In this document: one piece after another, positions 1 to 7,854 of the stretch | Layout: each line of letters starts with the position of its first letter | How positions within the stretch are numbered: position 1 is the stretch's first letter | Source: Clostridiales bacterium | GTDB lineage: Bacteria; Bacillota; Clostridia; Christensenellales; Pumilibacteraceae | Direction: 5' to 3' | Assembly: GCA_029066805.1 (NCBI GenBank) | Contig: JAIEFT010000009.1 | Location: 52,865 to 90,422, forward strand | DNA: 37,558 bases | Translations under genes and position numbers: made by a program | The notes under the pieces: generated by a model | Told to the model about the DNA's origin: nothing | What the model saw: the letters and a program-made list of their open reading frames with translations, nothing else | The model's database searches: none

Positions 1-92
1 CACAAAATCGCTTACGCAATCTTTGCGCGTCATCATCATTCATGCGCTTGCGGGTCTCATGACGATTCGTGCGCAATAATTACATACAATCA
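1..92. other. No gene recognised at left edge
   Basis: I see no supported gene, RNA or clear hairpin terminator in this short left-edge stretch before the pyrG promoter. It may hold the downstream flank of a gene outside the window. Confidence 0.4.
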
Positions 93-121
93 TTGACAAC
101 GGTCGTAAAATAAGATATTAT
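93..121 (+). promoter_or_regulatory. pyrG promoter
   Basis: TTGACA (93-98), a 17 bp spacer and TATTAT (116-121) form a near-consensus SigA-type promoter. Transcription would start near 128, leaving a leader of about 28 nt with a GGAG ribosome site just before the ATG at 156. There is no room for the CTP-sensing leader attenuator known for pyrG in Bacillus. Confidence 0.75.
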
Positions 122-155
122 AGATACAATCGGATAAATACAATCGGAGAAAACA

Positions 156-1775
156 ATGGAAAAGTACATTTTTGTTACGGGCGGTGTGGTGTCCGGACTG
201 GGCAAGGGCATAACGGCGGCGAGCCTTGGATTGATACTAAAATCCAAGGGGCTCAAGGTGATCGCGCAAAAGCTCGATCCGTATATCAACGTCGATCCGG
301 GAACGATGAGCCCGTATCAGCACGGCGAAGTTTACGTCACCGAGGACGGCGCTGAAACAGACCTCGACCTCGGGCACTACGAGCGGTTTATCGACGAAAA
401 CCTTAATAAGTTTTCCAACCTCACCACGGGCAAAGTGTACAGCACGGTTTTGCAAAACGAGCGCGACGGCGTGTACAACGGCGAGACGGTGCAGGTAATT
501 CCGCACGTAACAAATCAGATTAAAAAGTTTATCTATTCGGTCGGGAAAAAAATCGGCGCGGACGTAGTTATTACGGAAATCGGCGGCACGGTCGGCGATA
601 TCGAGAGCCTACCGTTTATCGAGGCGATAAGGCAGGTCAGCAACGACGTGGGCAGGGAGAACTGCTTGTTTGTGCACGTCACGCTTGCGCCCACGCTCAC
701 GTCGAGCGGCGAGGTCAAGACCAAGCCCACGCAGCATTCCGTAAAGACGCTGCGCTCGCTGGGGATTTCGCCCAACCTTGTAGTTCTCCGTACAAGTAAG
801 TCTATAGACAAGAAGCTTCGGGAAAAGCTTGCGCTTTCGTGCAACGTCGAGCCCGACTGCGTAATAGAAAACCGCGACGCGGATCTTTTGTACGAAGTGC
901 CGTTACTGCTGCTGAACAGCGGTATAGGCGATATCGTCACGCGCGAGCTGGGGCTTCCCGATAACGCGCCGCAATTGGACGATTGGCGCGCCATGGTGGA
1001 AATGGCAAAAAACCGTAGCGGCAACGTTACGATCGCGCTTGTCGGCAAGTACGTGCAAATGTACGACGCGTACCTTTCGGTCGTGGAGGCGCTCACGCAC
1101 GGCGGCATACATAACGGCGTTAAAATCGATTTGAAATGGGTGGACGCCGAAAAGCTTACCGACACGACGGTAGCCGACTACCTCGATGTAGCCGACGGCA
1201 TAATCGTGCCGGGCGGGTTTGGCGACCGCGGCATAGAGGGTATGATAACTGCCGCTAAGTATTGCCGCGAGAACAACAAGCCGTATTTCGGCATATGCTT
1301 AGGTATGCAGATAGCGGTTATCGAGTATGCGCGCAATGTTTTGGGTTATGCTGACGCAACTTCGCGCGAGTTTGACCCTGCGTCCCAGCACAAGGTTATA
1401 GACATTATGGAAGACCAGATAGGCTGCGAAAACACGGGCGGCACAATGCGCTTGGGCGCATACGAGTGCGTTATTCAGCCTAATACCAAGCTTGCCAAAT
1501 GCTACGGCGACGGTGTATCTTCGGTTATGGAACGCCACCGTCACAGGTACGAGTTCAGCAACGCCGTAAGAGAGGATATGCTAAACGCAGGGCTCACGCT
1601 TTGCGGCATATCGCCCGACGGCAATCTTGTGGAAGCGGTAGAGGTATCGAATAATCTGTTTCACTTGGGCGTACAGTATCATCCCGAATTTAAGTCCCGT
1701 CCCGCAAAGCCGCAGCCTATATTCCGTGAATTTATAGCAGCGGCAAAGACCTATAAATCGCAGAGGGGAAAATAA
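156..1775 (+). CDS. pyrG: CTP synthase
   Basis: This enzyme aminates UTP to CTP using ATP and glutamine-derived ammonia, the last step of pyrimidine nucleotide synthesis, in the cytoplasm. The 539 residues match the usual family length. The N-terminal synthetase domain opens with [20 protein letters not shown] (residues 6-25). The C-terminal class I glutamine amidotransferase domain has the oxyanion-region PGGFGDRG, the nucleophile in GICLGMQ (Cys about 381) and the His-Glu pair in QYHPEF near the end. The start is set by the GGAG site and the promoter at 93-121. The stop codon overlaps the dapL start by one base (TAATG), so the two are translationally coupled. The rest of the UMP pathway lies about 22 kb away in the same window (pyrBCFKDE). 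Identification is firm. Confidence 0.98.
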   Translation: MEKYIFVTGGVVSGLGKGITAASLGLILKSKGLKVIAQKLDPYINVDPGTMSPYQHGEVYVTEDGAETDLDLGHYERFIDENLNKFSNLTTGKVYSTVLQNERDGVYNGETVQVIPHVTNQIKKFIYSVGKKIGADVVITEIGGTVGDIESLPFIEAIRQVSNDVGRENCLFVHVTLAPTLTSSGEVKTKPTQHSVKTLRSLGISPNLVVLRTSKSIDKKLREKLALSCNVEPDCVIENRDADLLYEVPLLLLNSGIGDIVTRELGLPDNAPQLDDWRAMVEMAKNRSGNVTIALVGKYVQMYDAYLSVVEALTHGGIHNGVKIDLKWVDAEKLTDTTVADYLDVADGIIVPGGFGDRGIEGMITAAKYCRENNKPYFGICLGMQIAVIEYARNVLGYADATSREFDPASQHKVIDIMEDQIGCENTGGTMRLGAYECVIQPNTKLAKCYGDGVSSVMERHRHRYEFSNAVREDMLNAGLTLCGISPDGNLVEAVEVSNNLFHLGVQYHPEFKSRPAKPQPIFREFIAAAKTYKSQRGK

Positions 1776-2974
1776 TGAAGCTTAACAGAAACTTCAAAAA
1801 TTTACAGGAAAATTATCTGTTTGCCGAAGTGTCGCGGCGCGTACAAAAATACAACGCCGACTTTCCCGGCTCGGACGTCATCAGCCTCGGCATAGGCGAC
1901 GTTACGCTACCGCTGTCGTCAAAGGCGGTGGATGCGTGCAAGGCGGCGGGTACGGATTTGAGCACTACGACAGGCTTTCACGGCTACGGTCCGTACGACG
2001 GCTATCCGTTTTTGAAAAACGCAATAGTCGATTATTACAAAATGCGCAAGGTGAACATCGACGCCGACGAGGTGTTTGTTACCGACGGCGCAAAGAACGG
2101 CATAGGCAACTTTTTGGACTTGTTCGACGAGGACAACGTAGTTATGATACCCGACCCGGTGTATCCTGCGTATGTTGACGCGAATGTTTTGGACGGGCGT
2201 AAAATAGTGTATTGCGACGCGACGCGCGAAAATAAGTTTTTGGCGATGCCGCCCAAAAAGGTAAAAGCCGATATAATATATCTTTGTTCGCCCAACAACC
2301 CGACGGGCGCTGCGTATACTGTGGAACAGCTCAAAGCTTGGGTCGATTACGCGCTCGAGAACAAAGCGGTTATTCTGTACGACGCGGCATACGAGGCGTA
2401 CATAGAAGGCGCGGGCATAGCGCGCTCTATATTCGAGGTAGTGGGCGCACGCGATTGTGCGGTGGAGTTTTGCTCGTTCTCCAAGATGGCAGGCTTCACG
2501 GGCGTTAGATGCGGCTGGACGATAATTCCGATGAACTCGCCGCTAAACCGCATGTGGATGCACCGCCAGGCTATCAAGTTCAACGGCACGTCGTACGTTG
2601 TTCAGCGCATGGCGGAGAGCATGCTGCGCGGCGGCTACGAGGACAGCAAACACATGGTCGCAACGTATAAGAGCAATGCCAAAATCATTACGCGCAAGTT
2701 TGACGAGCTCGGTATCGAGTATACGGGCGGCAAGAATGCGCCGTATATATGGTTCTACTGCGGCATTGATTCGTGGGAGTTCTTTGACTATCTGCTAAAG
2801 AAGGCGAGGCTTGTGTGCACACCTGGCAGCGGTTTCGGCAAGAACGGCAACGGCTGGATAAGGCTTACGTCTTTCAACACAAAAGAGCGCACGGAAGAGG
2901 CCGTTAAGCGTTTCGATGTGTTTTGGAAGGAGTTTATCGCGGTCAGAGATAAGCTTACGTTCACAAAGGCATAG
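1775..2974 (+). CDS. dapL: LL-diaminopimelate aminotransferase
   Basis: This PLP enzyme makes LL-diaminopimelate directly from tetrahydrodipicolinate and glutamate, a short route to lysine and peptidoglycan cross-links. The 399 residues are a fold-type I aminotransferase of the expected size. The PLP lysine lies in CSFSKMAGFTGVRCGW (Lys about 237). SPNNPTGA and the preceding IPDPVYPAY stretch are family hallmarks, as is the N-terminal FAEVSRRV region. The presence of dapL usually means the dapC/D/E succinylase branch is absent, but that cannot be checked here. It overlaps pyrG by one base upstream and the TPR gene by one base downstream. A generic class I/II aminotransferase is the alternative, but the motif set favours DapL. 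Confidence 0.93.
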   Translation: MKLNRNFKNLQENYLFAEVSRRVQKYNADFPGSDVISLGIGDVTLPLSSKAVDACKAAGTDLSTTTGFHGYGPYDGYPFLKNAIVDYYKMRKVNIDADEVFVTDGAKNGIGNFLDLFDEDNVVMIPDPVYPAYVDANVLDGRKIVYCDATRENKFLAMPPKKVKADIIYLCSPNNPTGAAYTVEQLKAWVDYALENKAVILYDAAYEAYIEGAGIARSIFEVVGARDCAVEFCSFSKMAGFTGVRCGWTIIPMNSPLNRMWMHRQAIKFNGTSYVVQRMAESMLRGGYEDSKHMVATYKSNAKIITRKFDELGIEYTGGKNAPYIWFYCGIDSWEFFDYLLKKARLVCTPGSGFGKNGNGWIRLTSFNTKERTEEAVKRFDVFWKEFIAVRDKLTFTKA

Positions 2975-5067
2975 TGAAGAAGATAATCAAAATCCCCAAA
3001 AGTCGCATAACCGCGCCAATCGACTTCGGCAAAGTAGTCAAGGAGCGCAGTGCGTGCGGCATTAAACTGTCGTATACCGAATACGATTTCATGCTGCTCG
3101 GGAGCGGCAAAATCGTCATGTTCGACGGATATTCGGGCGTGCATAGATACACGCCTTTCGACGCGGAATGCGGACTTATCGCATTCCCGTTTTTTTGCGG
3201 TTGCATGACTGACAGCGGCGAGCGTGTAGCCTATGCGGGACTGCGGTTCAACGAGGACGAGGCGGTAGAGTGGAAGCCGCTCATAAAAAAGGACGAGCTT
3301 GCTAGGCTTGCGACACAAGCGGACGCGGCGGGAATTCCCATACCGTCGGGTGTGTGCTGTTTTGCCGATGAGGACGGGTACAAGCAGTATTTTGCGCACA
3401 TACGCGACGAGGTTCAGCCGCTTGCCGGCATGATCGTGTTGGACGGACAAGCTCATGCGGCTATAGAGCTTTACGGCAAACGTTACGCGGTGTTCTCATG
3501 CGGCTGGGGCGACGGCAGATACAACTGTTATGCAGGACTGACCGCGGACGGTAGGGTGACGGCGATTATTGCCGATTTCGGCATGATAGATTACGGCAAA
3601 GCCGACGACACGCCGATTGACGTCGAGATAGAAACAAACGACGCCGATCTTTTTGTATACGATCCTACAAAAACCGAAACAGAAAACAACATAGCGCGTT
3701 GGACGATGATAATAGAAAACTCTACCGACCCCGCGGAACGCCTGCGCGCATATTCCCGTCGCGGATATGCGTATCACTACATACACGATATCGATAGGGC
3801 GCTAAGTGATTACCTTGCCGCGGTAGATTGCAGCAAAAGCGTTACCGACCGCGGTGAGATTTCGCGTGCATGGTCGGTGTACGACAATGCCGCCGAAATA
3901 TTTTGCGCGCGCAACGATTACGGCTCTGCAATTCGGCTTATGACCGACGCACTGCAAGTTAACGACACGTTCTACGCCGGTGCGTACGTCAGGCTGATCG
4001 ATTTGTACCAGTTGGAAAAGCGTGGGGATATGGCGCTATCGATTGCCGCGCGCATGCGGAGCGCAAGACCGGACGACCCGGTGGCGCACATGAAGTACGC
4101 AGAGTGTTGCGTATCGGTAATGGACTACTCGGGTGCGGCGGCGGCATACGATTTGCTTGCTACGCAGTTCAGGCTGTACGAAAACCTGTTTGACGAAGCG
4201 TCGTGCTTTATTGAGCTGGGCGACTACGAAAAGGCGATCGGCGCGCTCGAACGTCATCCCGCCAAGGAGAATTACGAGCAGTACTGGTATTATCGTGCGT
4301 ATATCGAGTTCAAGGCGCATAAGTTTCGTCAAGCTCTCGAGCTTGTGCAAAAGTCGTACGAGCTTGACAAGGAATATATGCCCGCATTGTATCTTTTGAT
4401 CGATATAGAGCAATTACTAAACGAATATTACGCCGTGGCGCGGTATGCAGAGGAGTACAAAAAAATCAGACCGGACAACGAATACGGTTACAGCGTGTGC
4501 GCCGAGGCGCATTTGCTATTAGGCAATTTTTCCGAATGCGCGCGCAACTATTGCTATCTGTACGACGCTATAAAAAATGACGACAAGTACGCCGCGCTCG
4601 CCGCAGTTGTTTGCACCAAGACGGGCGAGGCGAAGCGCAGTTCGGCATTCCTGAAAATCCTCAAGCGTAAAAAAAGCTCGTACTACAGCGGGGCAATGTA
4701 CGGCATACATGCAGGCAAGTCCCGCAACCGCGAGATGGCGCTTGACCCGGATGCATATAAGGAGGGCGAGGACGACGATTTCCTACTCACACTGTCTGCA
4801 TTTCTGTACAAGACGGACGACGTACTGCACGCAACACGCATACTCGATTTGCTGTACAAGGGAGACAATCTTCCGTTCGAGGCGGTAGCTCAGCAAATAC
4901 GCCTGGCTGAAAAGATAGGGGATAAAAAACACTTTATGTCTTTCCTGGACTATTACATAAAATCTTTTATCGGCGCGTCGGCGACCGCAGATGAGCGTAT
5001 CTCGATAGCAAGAAGCTTTATTACCAATAAGTCCCACCGCGAGTGGCTTTTGGAAATTAAGAATTAA
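2974..5067 (+). CDS. Large TPR-repeat protein, function unknown
   Basis: The start is a GTG whose G is the last base of the dapL stop codon. No signal peptide is visible, so it is probably cytoplasmic. The first 230 or so residues look like beta-rich sequence with many Gly, Tyr and Asp residues and match no domain I know. From about residue 245 to 690 the protein is helical, with repeated TPR-like units of about 34 residues (for example ALSDYLAAVDCSKS, ALQVNDTFYAGAYVRLIDLY, AYIEFKAHKFRQALELVQKS). These would form a protein-binding solenoid. The last four residues (EIKN) and the stop codon are encoded by a repeated AT-rich element found at other gene ends in this window. Overlap with dapL implies co-expression, but no pathway link can be inferred. 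Confidence 0.8.
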   Translation: MKKIIKIPKSRITAPIDFGKVVKERSACGIKLSYTEYDFMLLGSGKIVMFDGYSGVHRYTPFDAECGLIAFPFFCGCMTDSGERVAYAGLRFNEDEAVEWKPLIKKDELARLATQADAAGIPIPSGVCCFADEDGYKQYFAHIRDEVQPLAGMIVLDGQAHAAIELYGKRYAVFSCGWGDGRYNCYAGLTADGRVTAIIADFGMIDYGKADDTPIDVEIETNDADLFVYDPTKTETENNIARWTMIIENSTDPAERLRAYSRRGYAYHYIHDIDRALSDYLAAVDCSKSVTDRGEISRAWSVYDNAAEIFCARNDYGSAIRLMTDALQVNDTFYAGAYVRLIDLYQLEKRGDMALSIAARMRSARPDDPVAHMKYAECCVSVMDYSGAAAAYDLLATQFRLYENLFDEASCFIELGDYEKAIGALERHPAKENYEQYWYYRAYIEFKAHKFRQALELVQKSYELDKEYMPALYLLIDIEQLLNEYYAVARYAEEYKKIRPDNEYGYSVCAEAHLLLGNFSECARNYCYLYDAIKNDDKYAALAAVVCTKTGEAKRSSAFLKILKRKKSSYYSGAMYGIHAGKSRNREMALDPDAYKEGEDDDFLLTLSAFLYKTDDVLHATRILDLLYKGDNLPFEAVAQQIRLAEKIGDKKHFMSFLDYYIKSFIGASATADERISIARSFITNKSHREWLLEIKN

Positions 5068-5080
5068 GAATGCAGAATTA
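5053..5080 (+). repeat. AT-rich gene-end repeat, copy 1
   Basis: This copy of the ATTAAGAATGCAGAATT-type repeat overlaps the last codons of the TPR gene and supplies its TAA stop. Related copies lie at 9223-9254, 9414-9441 (inverted), 15906-15937, 33501-33530 (diverged) and 37004-37030. Confidence 0.7.
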
Positions 5081-5149
5081 TTGATAATGTTTAAATTAAT
5101 TTAATAAGGGCGCTTGTGCAGTCCTACATTTTTATCTCTTATTTTTTGC

Positions 5150-5352
5150 AAAAAAAATCCCGCCTGTGCCGCAGATATAGCCGAATTCAAACCCGCCTTA
5201 TGGCAGGTGGGTTAGCTGATGCCGTCGTCTGTCTTCCCCTGCTTACTCTATAAGTAAAATTACTGAGGCCTGACATATTACAAGCATACTCCGCCATCCC
5301 TTTTAATAGTTGAGGTTATAAATTAGGCGTCATCTCGTACACCGCAGGATGT
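5150..5352 (-). ncRNA. ssrS: 6S RNA
   Basis: 6S RNA mimics an open promoter and sequesters sigma-A RNA polymerase in slow growth. This about 203 nt RNA has its own promoter (5359-5387). The 5' end CCUGC-G-GUGU pairs with 3' GCAC-AG-GCGGG to close a long irregular rod. The 3' half carries the order GACGACGGCAUC, then a CCCACC...GGCGGGUUUGAA hairpin, then UCUGCGGCACAGGCGGG. This resembles the 3' half of E. coli 6S (GACGACACA, CACC...GGGUU, CUGCGGCGGCA) as I remember it. It ends in eight U residues at 5157-5150. Length, terminal stem, hairpin order and promoter all fit; the central bubble was not folded computationally. The ends are estimates. Confidence 0.82.
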
Positions 5353-5358
5353 ACTTAT

Positions 5359-5387
5359 ATTATATACGAGCTACGTAAAAATATCAA
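5359..5387 (-). promoter_or_regulatory. 6S RNA promoter
   Basis: On the minus strand, TTGATA (5387-5382), a 17 bp spacer and a perfect TATAAT (5364-5359) precede the 6S RNA. The predicted start is near 5352. Confidence 0.8.
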
Positions 5388-5486
5388 TGGTCGCCCGAAA
5401 ATTTTTGCAACAATATTTTTGTAAAACCTATTGACATCGGCTTGATTTTGTGGTAGAGCGGGATAATGCCGCACCGCAGCAAAAAA

Positions 5487-6152
5487 TTAAAGTTTATCTG
5501 TTATAAGAACGCTGATCGCGCGCGGGATAGACTGCGGATCGGGCTTTGACCCGCTGTTGCGGAAGTCAAAGCAATCGGCAAAGGCGCGCATTTCGTTTTC
5601 CGTGCGCTTTAGATCGCGCTTAATGCCGTTTGTAAGGTCGTTTAAATACGCTGCGACGCTTTTGCCGGCATAGACTGCCGCGTCGTACAGCTTTGCCGTG
5701 TGCTTAAGGCAGTGGTGCGCCTCGCGGAAAAGCTCGGGAAACTCGCGTTCGTTAAAGTACATCTCGGCAATTGTCATGTAGTAGCGATCCATCGGTTCGG
5801 CAAGCGCATTGCATATCACACAGCCTCGGTGGTCGTCCAATAGCGCGGCAGTCTTTTTCGCCGACTTTTTGTCTGTCGGAGCTTTTGCGAGCAGTTTATT
5901 AAGCTCTGCGGCGCGCGTTTCAAGCTGAAGCGCAAGCCCCAATTTGTTCTGTCCCGCGTACATCTGTCCGATATGCTCAGGGCAGAATCCTATACTGTTG
6001 GACGCTGTGCGAAAATCCGGATCCATAACGTTTTCGGCAAGGTATTGCCCGACGAGCCGTTTTTCGCGGTCGGCGTAAATCTTGCACAACGGACAGCCGT
6101 CGTATGTTCTGTACGCGTCCCAAATGGGCATCGTTTGAATTTGATATTGCAT
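5487..6152 (-). CDS. DUF6062 family protein
   Basis: This is a 221-residue soluble protein of the uncharacterised DUF6062 family, common in Clostridia. Four Cys/His pairs, CPLC (20-23), CPEH (57-60), CVIC (111-114) and CLKH (148-151), are arranged as two duplicated halves of the form CxxC...CxxH. They could bind two metal ions, but this is inference. The remainder is helical. It has its own promoter at 6188-6216 and stands alone between the 6S RNA and a divergent membrane-protein gene. No function is established for the family. The C-terminal 20 residues are less regular and may be disordered. Confidence 0.8.
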   Translation of the reverse strand: MQYQIQTMPIWDAYRTYDGCPLCKIYADREKRLVGQYLAENVMDPDFRTASNSIGFCPEHIGQMYAGQNKLGLALQLETRAAELNKLLAKAPTDKKSAKKTAALLDDHRGCVICNALAEPMDRYYMTIAEMYFNEREFPELFREAHHCLKHTAKLYDAAVYAGKSVAAYLNDLTNGIKRDLKRTENEMRAFADCFDFRNSGSKPDPQSIPRAISVLITDKL

Positions 6153-6187
6153 ATATTCCCCGAAAAATTAATATATTGTTATGAGCA

Positions 6188-6216
6188 AGTATACCACAGA
6201 TTTTCTAAAAAGGCAA
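6188..6216 (-). promoter_or_regulatory. Promoter of the DUF6062 gene
   Basis: Minus-strand TTGCCT (6216-6211), a 17 bp spacer and TATACT (6193-6188) precede the gene by about 35 bp. GGGG lies a few bases before its ATG. Confidence 0.65.
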
Positions 6217-6220
6217 GGGC

Positions 6221-6940
6221 ATGCGCTACAGTCAAAACGATGCATACATAATAGAACGCGGCGGGCGAAGTCGCCAAAGTCGCAGGCGGCGCGGCGGTGC
6301 GGGTAGAGCTGCGGGTATTCTCATTTCCGTGCTGCTTATCCTTACTGCGGCAATATGCCTACTGGTGGTTTTTTTGCCGCGCCTTAACAGCAATAGTTCA
6401 GCCGCTAACGCATCCGTCACGGCGGGGAAGACGTACTATTTTTTGTGCACGGCGGAAACCGAGGAGCGCCTATCCGCTATTACTTCCTCGCAATACGCAA
6501 TAGAGCGCGGCGGTGCGGGCTACGTATACAACGACGGCAAGTACAAGATTATCGCCGCCGTGTACGCCAAGGAGTCTGACGTAAAGACGCTTGTTTCGGT
6601 CAATGCCAACTCGTTCTACTTTTCGCTGAATTTGCCGGGCGGAGAATATGCAAGCGGCGACAGGACGGTAATAGACTATCTTGTCGGCGAGTGGTTCGAC
6701 ACGCTGTCCACCGCCGCTACCGAGCTCGACAGAGCCAACATAACCGAAGCCGCCGCAGAGTACGCGGTTAAGGCTGCGTGCGATAAGCTGCGCGATTTGG
6801 CGTTAAAAGCTAACTCGGAAAAGCTGAAAAACGCGATTGGTTCTTGCGCATATTCTCCGTCGCAATCGCAGACGGTGTTGTCGTACATTCGGTACGTACA
6901 CGTACAGTATGTGTTGAGCGCAATATCCGCGCTCATATAA
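6221..6940 (+). CDS. Membrane-anchored SPOR-like protein
   Basis: This 239-residue protein has an Arg-rich cytoplasmic N-terminus (residues 14-30), one transmembrane helix (about 31-53, AGILISVLLILTAAICLLVV) and an extracytoplasmic domain. From about residue 70, TYYFLCTAETEERLSAITS followed by GGAGYVYNDGKYKIIAAVYA resembles the beta-alpha-beta pattern of SPOR domains, which bind denuded peptidoglycan at division or sporulation septa. That assignment is by pattern only; a fold search would settle it. The rest is helical. The ribosome site AAGG sits 7 bases before the ATG. It is divergent from the DUF6062 gene. It could alternatively be a lineage-specific envelope protein. Confidence 0.7.
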   Translation: MRYSQNDAYIIERGGRSRQSRRRRGGAGRAAGILISVLLILTAAICLLVVFLPRLNSNSSAANASVTAGKTYYFLCTAETEERLSAITSSQYAIERGGAGYVYNDGKYKIIAAVYAKESDVKTLVSVNANSFYFSLNLPGGEYASGDRTVIDYLVGEWFDTLSTAATELDRANITEAAAEYAVKAACDKLRDLALKANSEKLKNAIGSCAYSPSQSQTVLSYIRYVHVQYVLSAISALI

Positions 6941-6964
6941 ATTTTGTTTGGTTTGTTACAATGC

Positions 6965-6993
6965 TTGATAATAATTTACGGTTATGCTAAAAT
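6965..6993 (+). promoter_or_regulatory. nfnAB promoter
   Basis: TTGATA (6965-6970), a 17 bp spacer and TAAAAT (6988-6993) give a start near 7000. GAGG (7001-7004) precedes the ATG at 7013, which rules out the longer reading from 6944 because that start would lie upstream of the promoter. Confidence 0.7.
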
Positions 6994-7012
6994 GTTTGCA
7001 GAGGATAATATC

Positions 7013-7852
7013 ATGTACAAGATACTTGAAAAAACATCGCTCAATCCTACCGTAACGCGCATGGTTATAGACGCGCCGCGCGTTGCCCAAAAGGCACAGG
7101 CGGGAATGTTCATTATACTCCGTGTGGATGAGGACGGAGAGCGCATACCGCTGACCATTGCCGATTATGACGGCAAAAATGGCACTGTTACGATAATTTT
7201 CCAAATCGTGGGCGCAACCACGCATAAGCTTAATCGGCTTAATGCGGGCGATTTCATTTGCGATTTTGTCGGTCCGCTCGGCAATCCTACCGAGCTTGAT
7301 AACTTAAAAAAAGTTGCGGTAATCGGCGGCGGCGTGGGCTGTGCCATAGCATATCCCACGGCGAAAGCATTGCACCGAAAAGGCGCGACGGTGCACTCTG
7401 TGATAGGCTTTCGCAATAAGGACTTAGTCATACTAAAGGACGAGTTCGACGCCGTGTCGGATAAGCTTGTGCTTATGAGCGACGACGGCTCGGCGGGAAG
7501 GAAGGGGCTTGTTACCGACGCGCTCAAAAGCCTTATAGAGCAGGGCAATACTTACGACGAAGTCATTGCCATCGGTCCGCTTGTCATGATGAAGTTTGTG
7601 TGCAAGCTCACTAAGGAGTACGGAATAAAAACCATCGTGTCCATGAACCCCATCATGATAGACGGCACAGGCATGTGCGGTGGGTGCAGGCTCACCGTCG
7701 GCGGAGAAATGAAGTTTGCTTGCGTGGACGGTCCTGACTTCGACGGGCATTTGGTCGACTTTGACGAGGCTATCGAGCGCGGTAGAATGTACGCCGAATT
7801 CGAGAAAAAAGCCTATGAAAAAGAATGTAACCTTCTTAAAGGAGGTAATTAA
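7013..7852 (+). CDS. nfnA: NfnA-like FAD/NAD-binding ferredoxin oxidoreductase subunit
   Basis: This is a 279-residue subunit of the PyrK/SudB family. With the downstream GltA-like subunit it should form an NADH-dependent ferredoxin:NADP+ oxidoreductase (Nfn), which bifurcates electrons from NADPH to NAD+ and ferredoxin in anaerobes. The N-terminal FAD domain begins MYKILEKTSLNPTVTRMVID and carries RIPLTIADYD. The NAD domain has VAVIGGGVGCAIAYP. The C-terminal [2Fe-2S] site is MCGGCRLTVGG plus FACVDGPDFDGH. I chose the ATG at 7013 for its GAGG site, family length and promoter position. It sits 2 bp before nfnB in one operon. The older name is sulfide dehydrogenase beta subunit; bifurcation is inferred from family and pairing. 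Confidence 0.88.
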   Translation: MYKILEKTSLNPTVTRMVIDAPRVAQKAQAGMFIILRVDEDGERIPLTIADYDGKNGTVTIIFQIVGATTHKLNRLNAGDFICDFVGPLGNPTELDNLKKVAVIGGGVGCAIAYPTAKALHRKGATVHSVIGFRNKDLVILKDEFDAVSDKLVLMSDDGSAGRKGLVTDALKSLIEQGNTYDEVIAIGPLVMMKFVCKLTKEYGIKTIVSMNPIMIDGTGMCGGCRLTVGGEMKFACVDGPDFDGHLVDFDEAIERGRMYAEFEKKAYEKECNLLKGGN

Positions 7853-7854
7853 TA

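Noticed and set aside
533-1165. Long minus-strand reading frame opposite pyrG
   Set aside because: It is a shadow of the GC-rich pyrG codons, low-complexity and with no ribosome site.
6944-7012. N-terminal extension of nfnA from TTG 6944
   Set aside because: The promoter boxes (6965-6993) lie inside it, and the ATG at 7013 has GAGG upstream and matches the family start.
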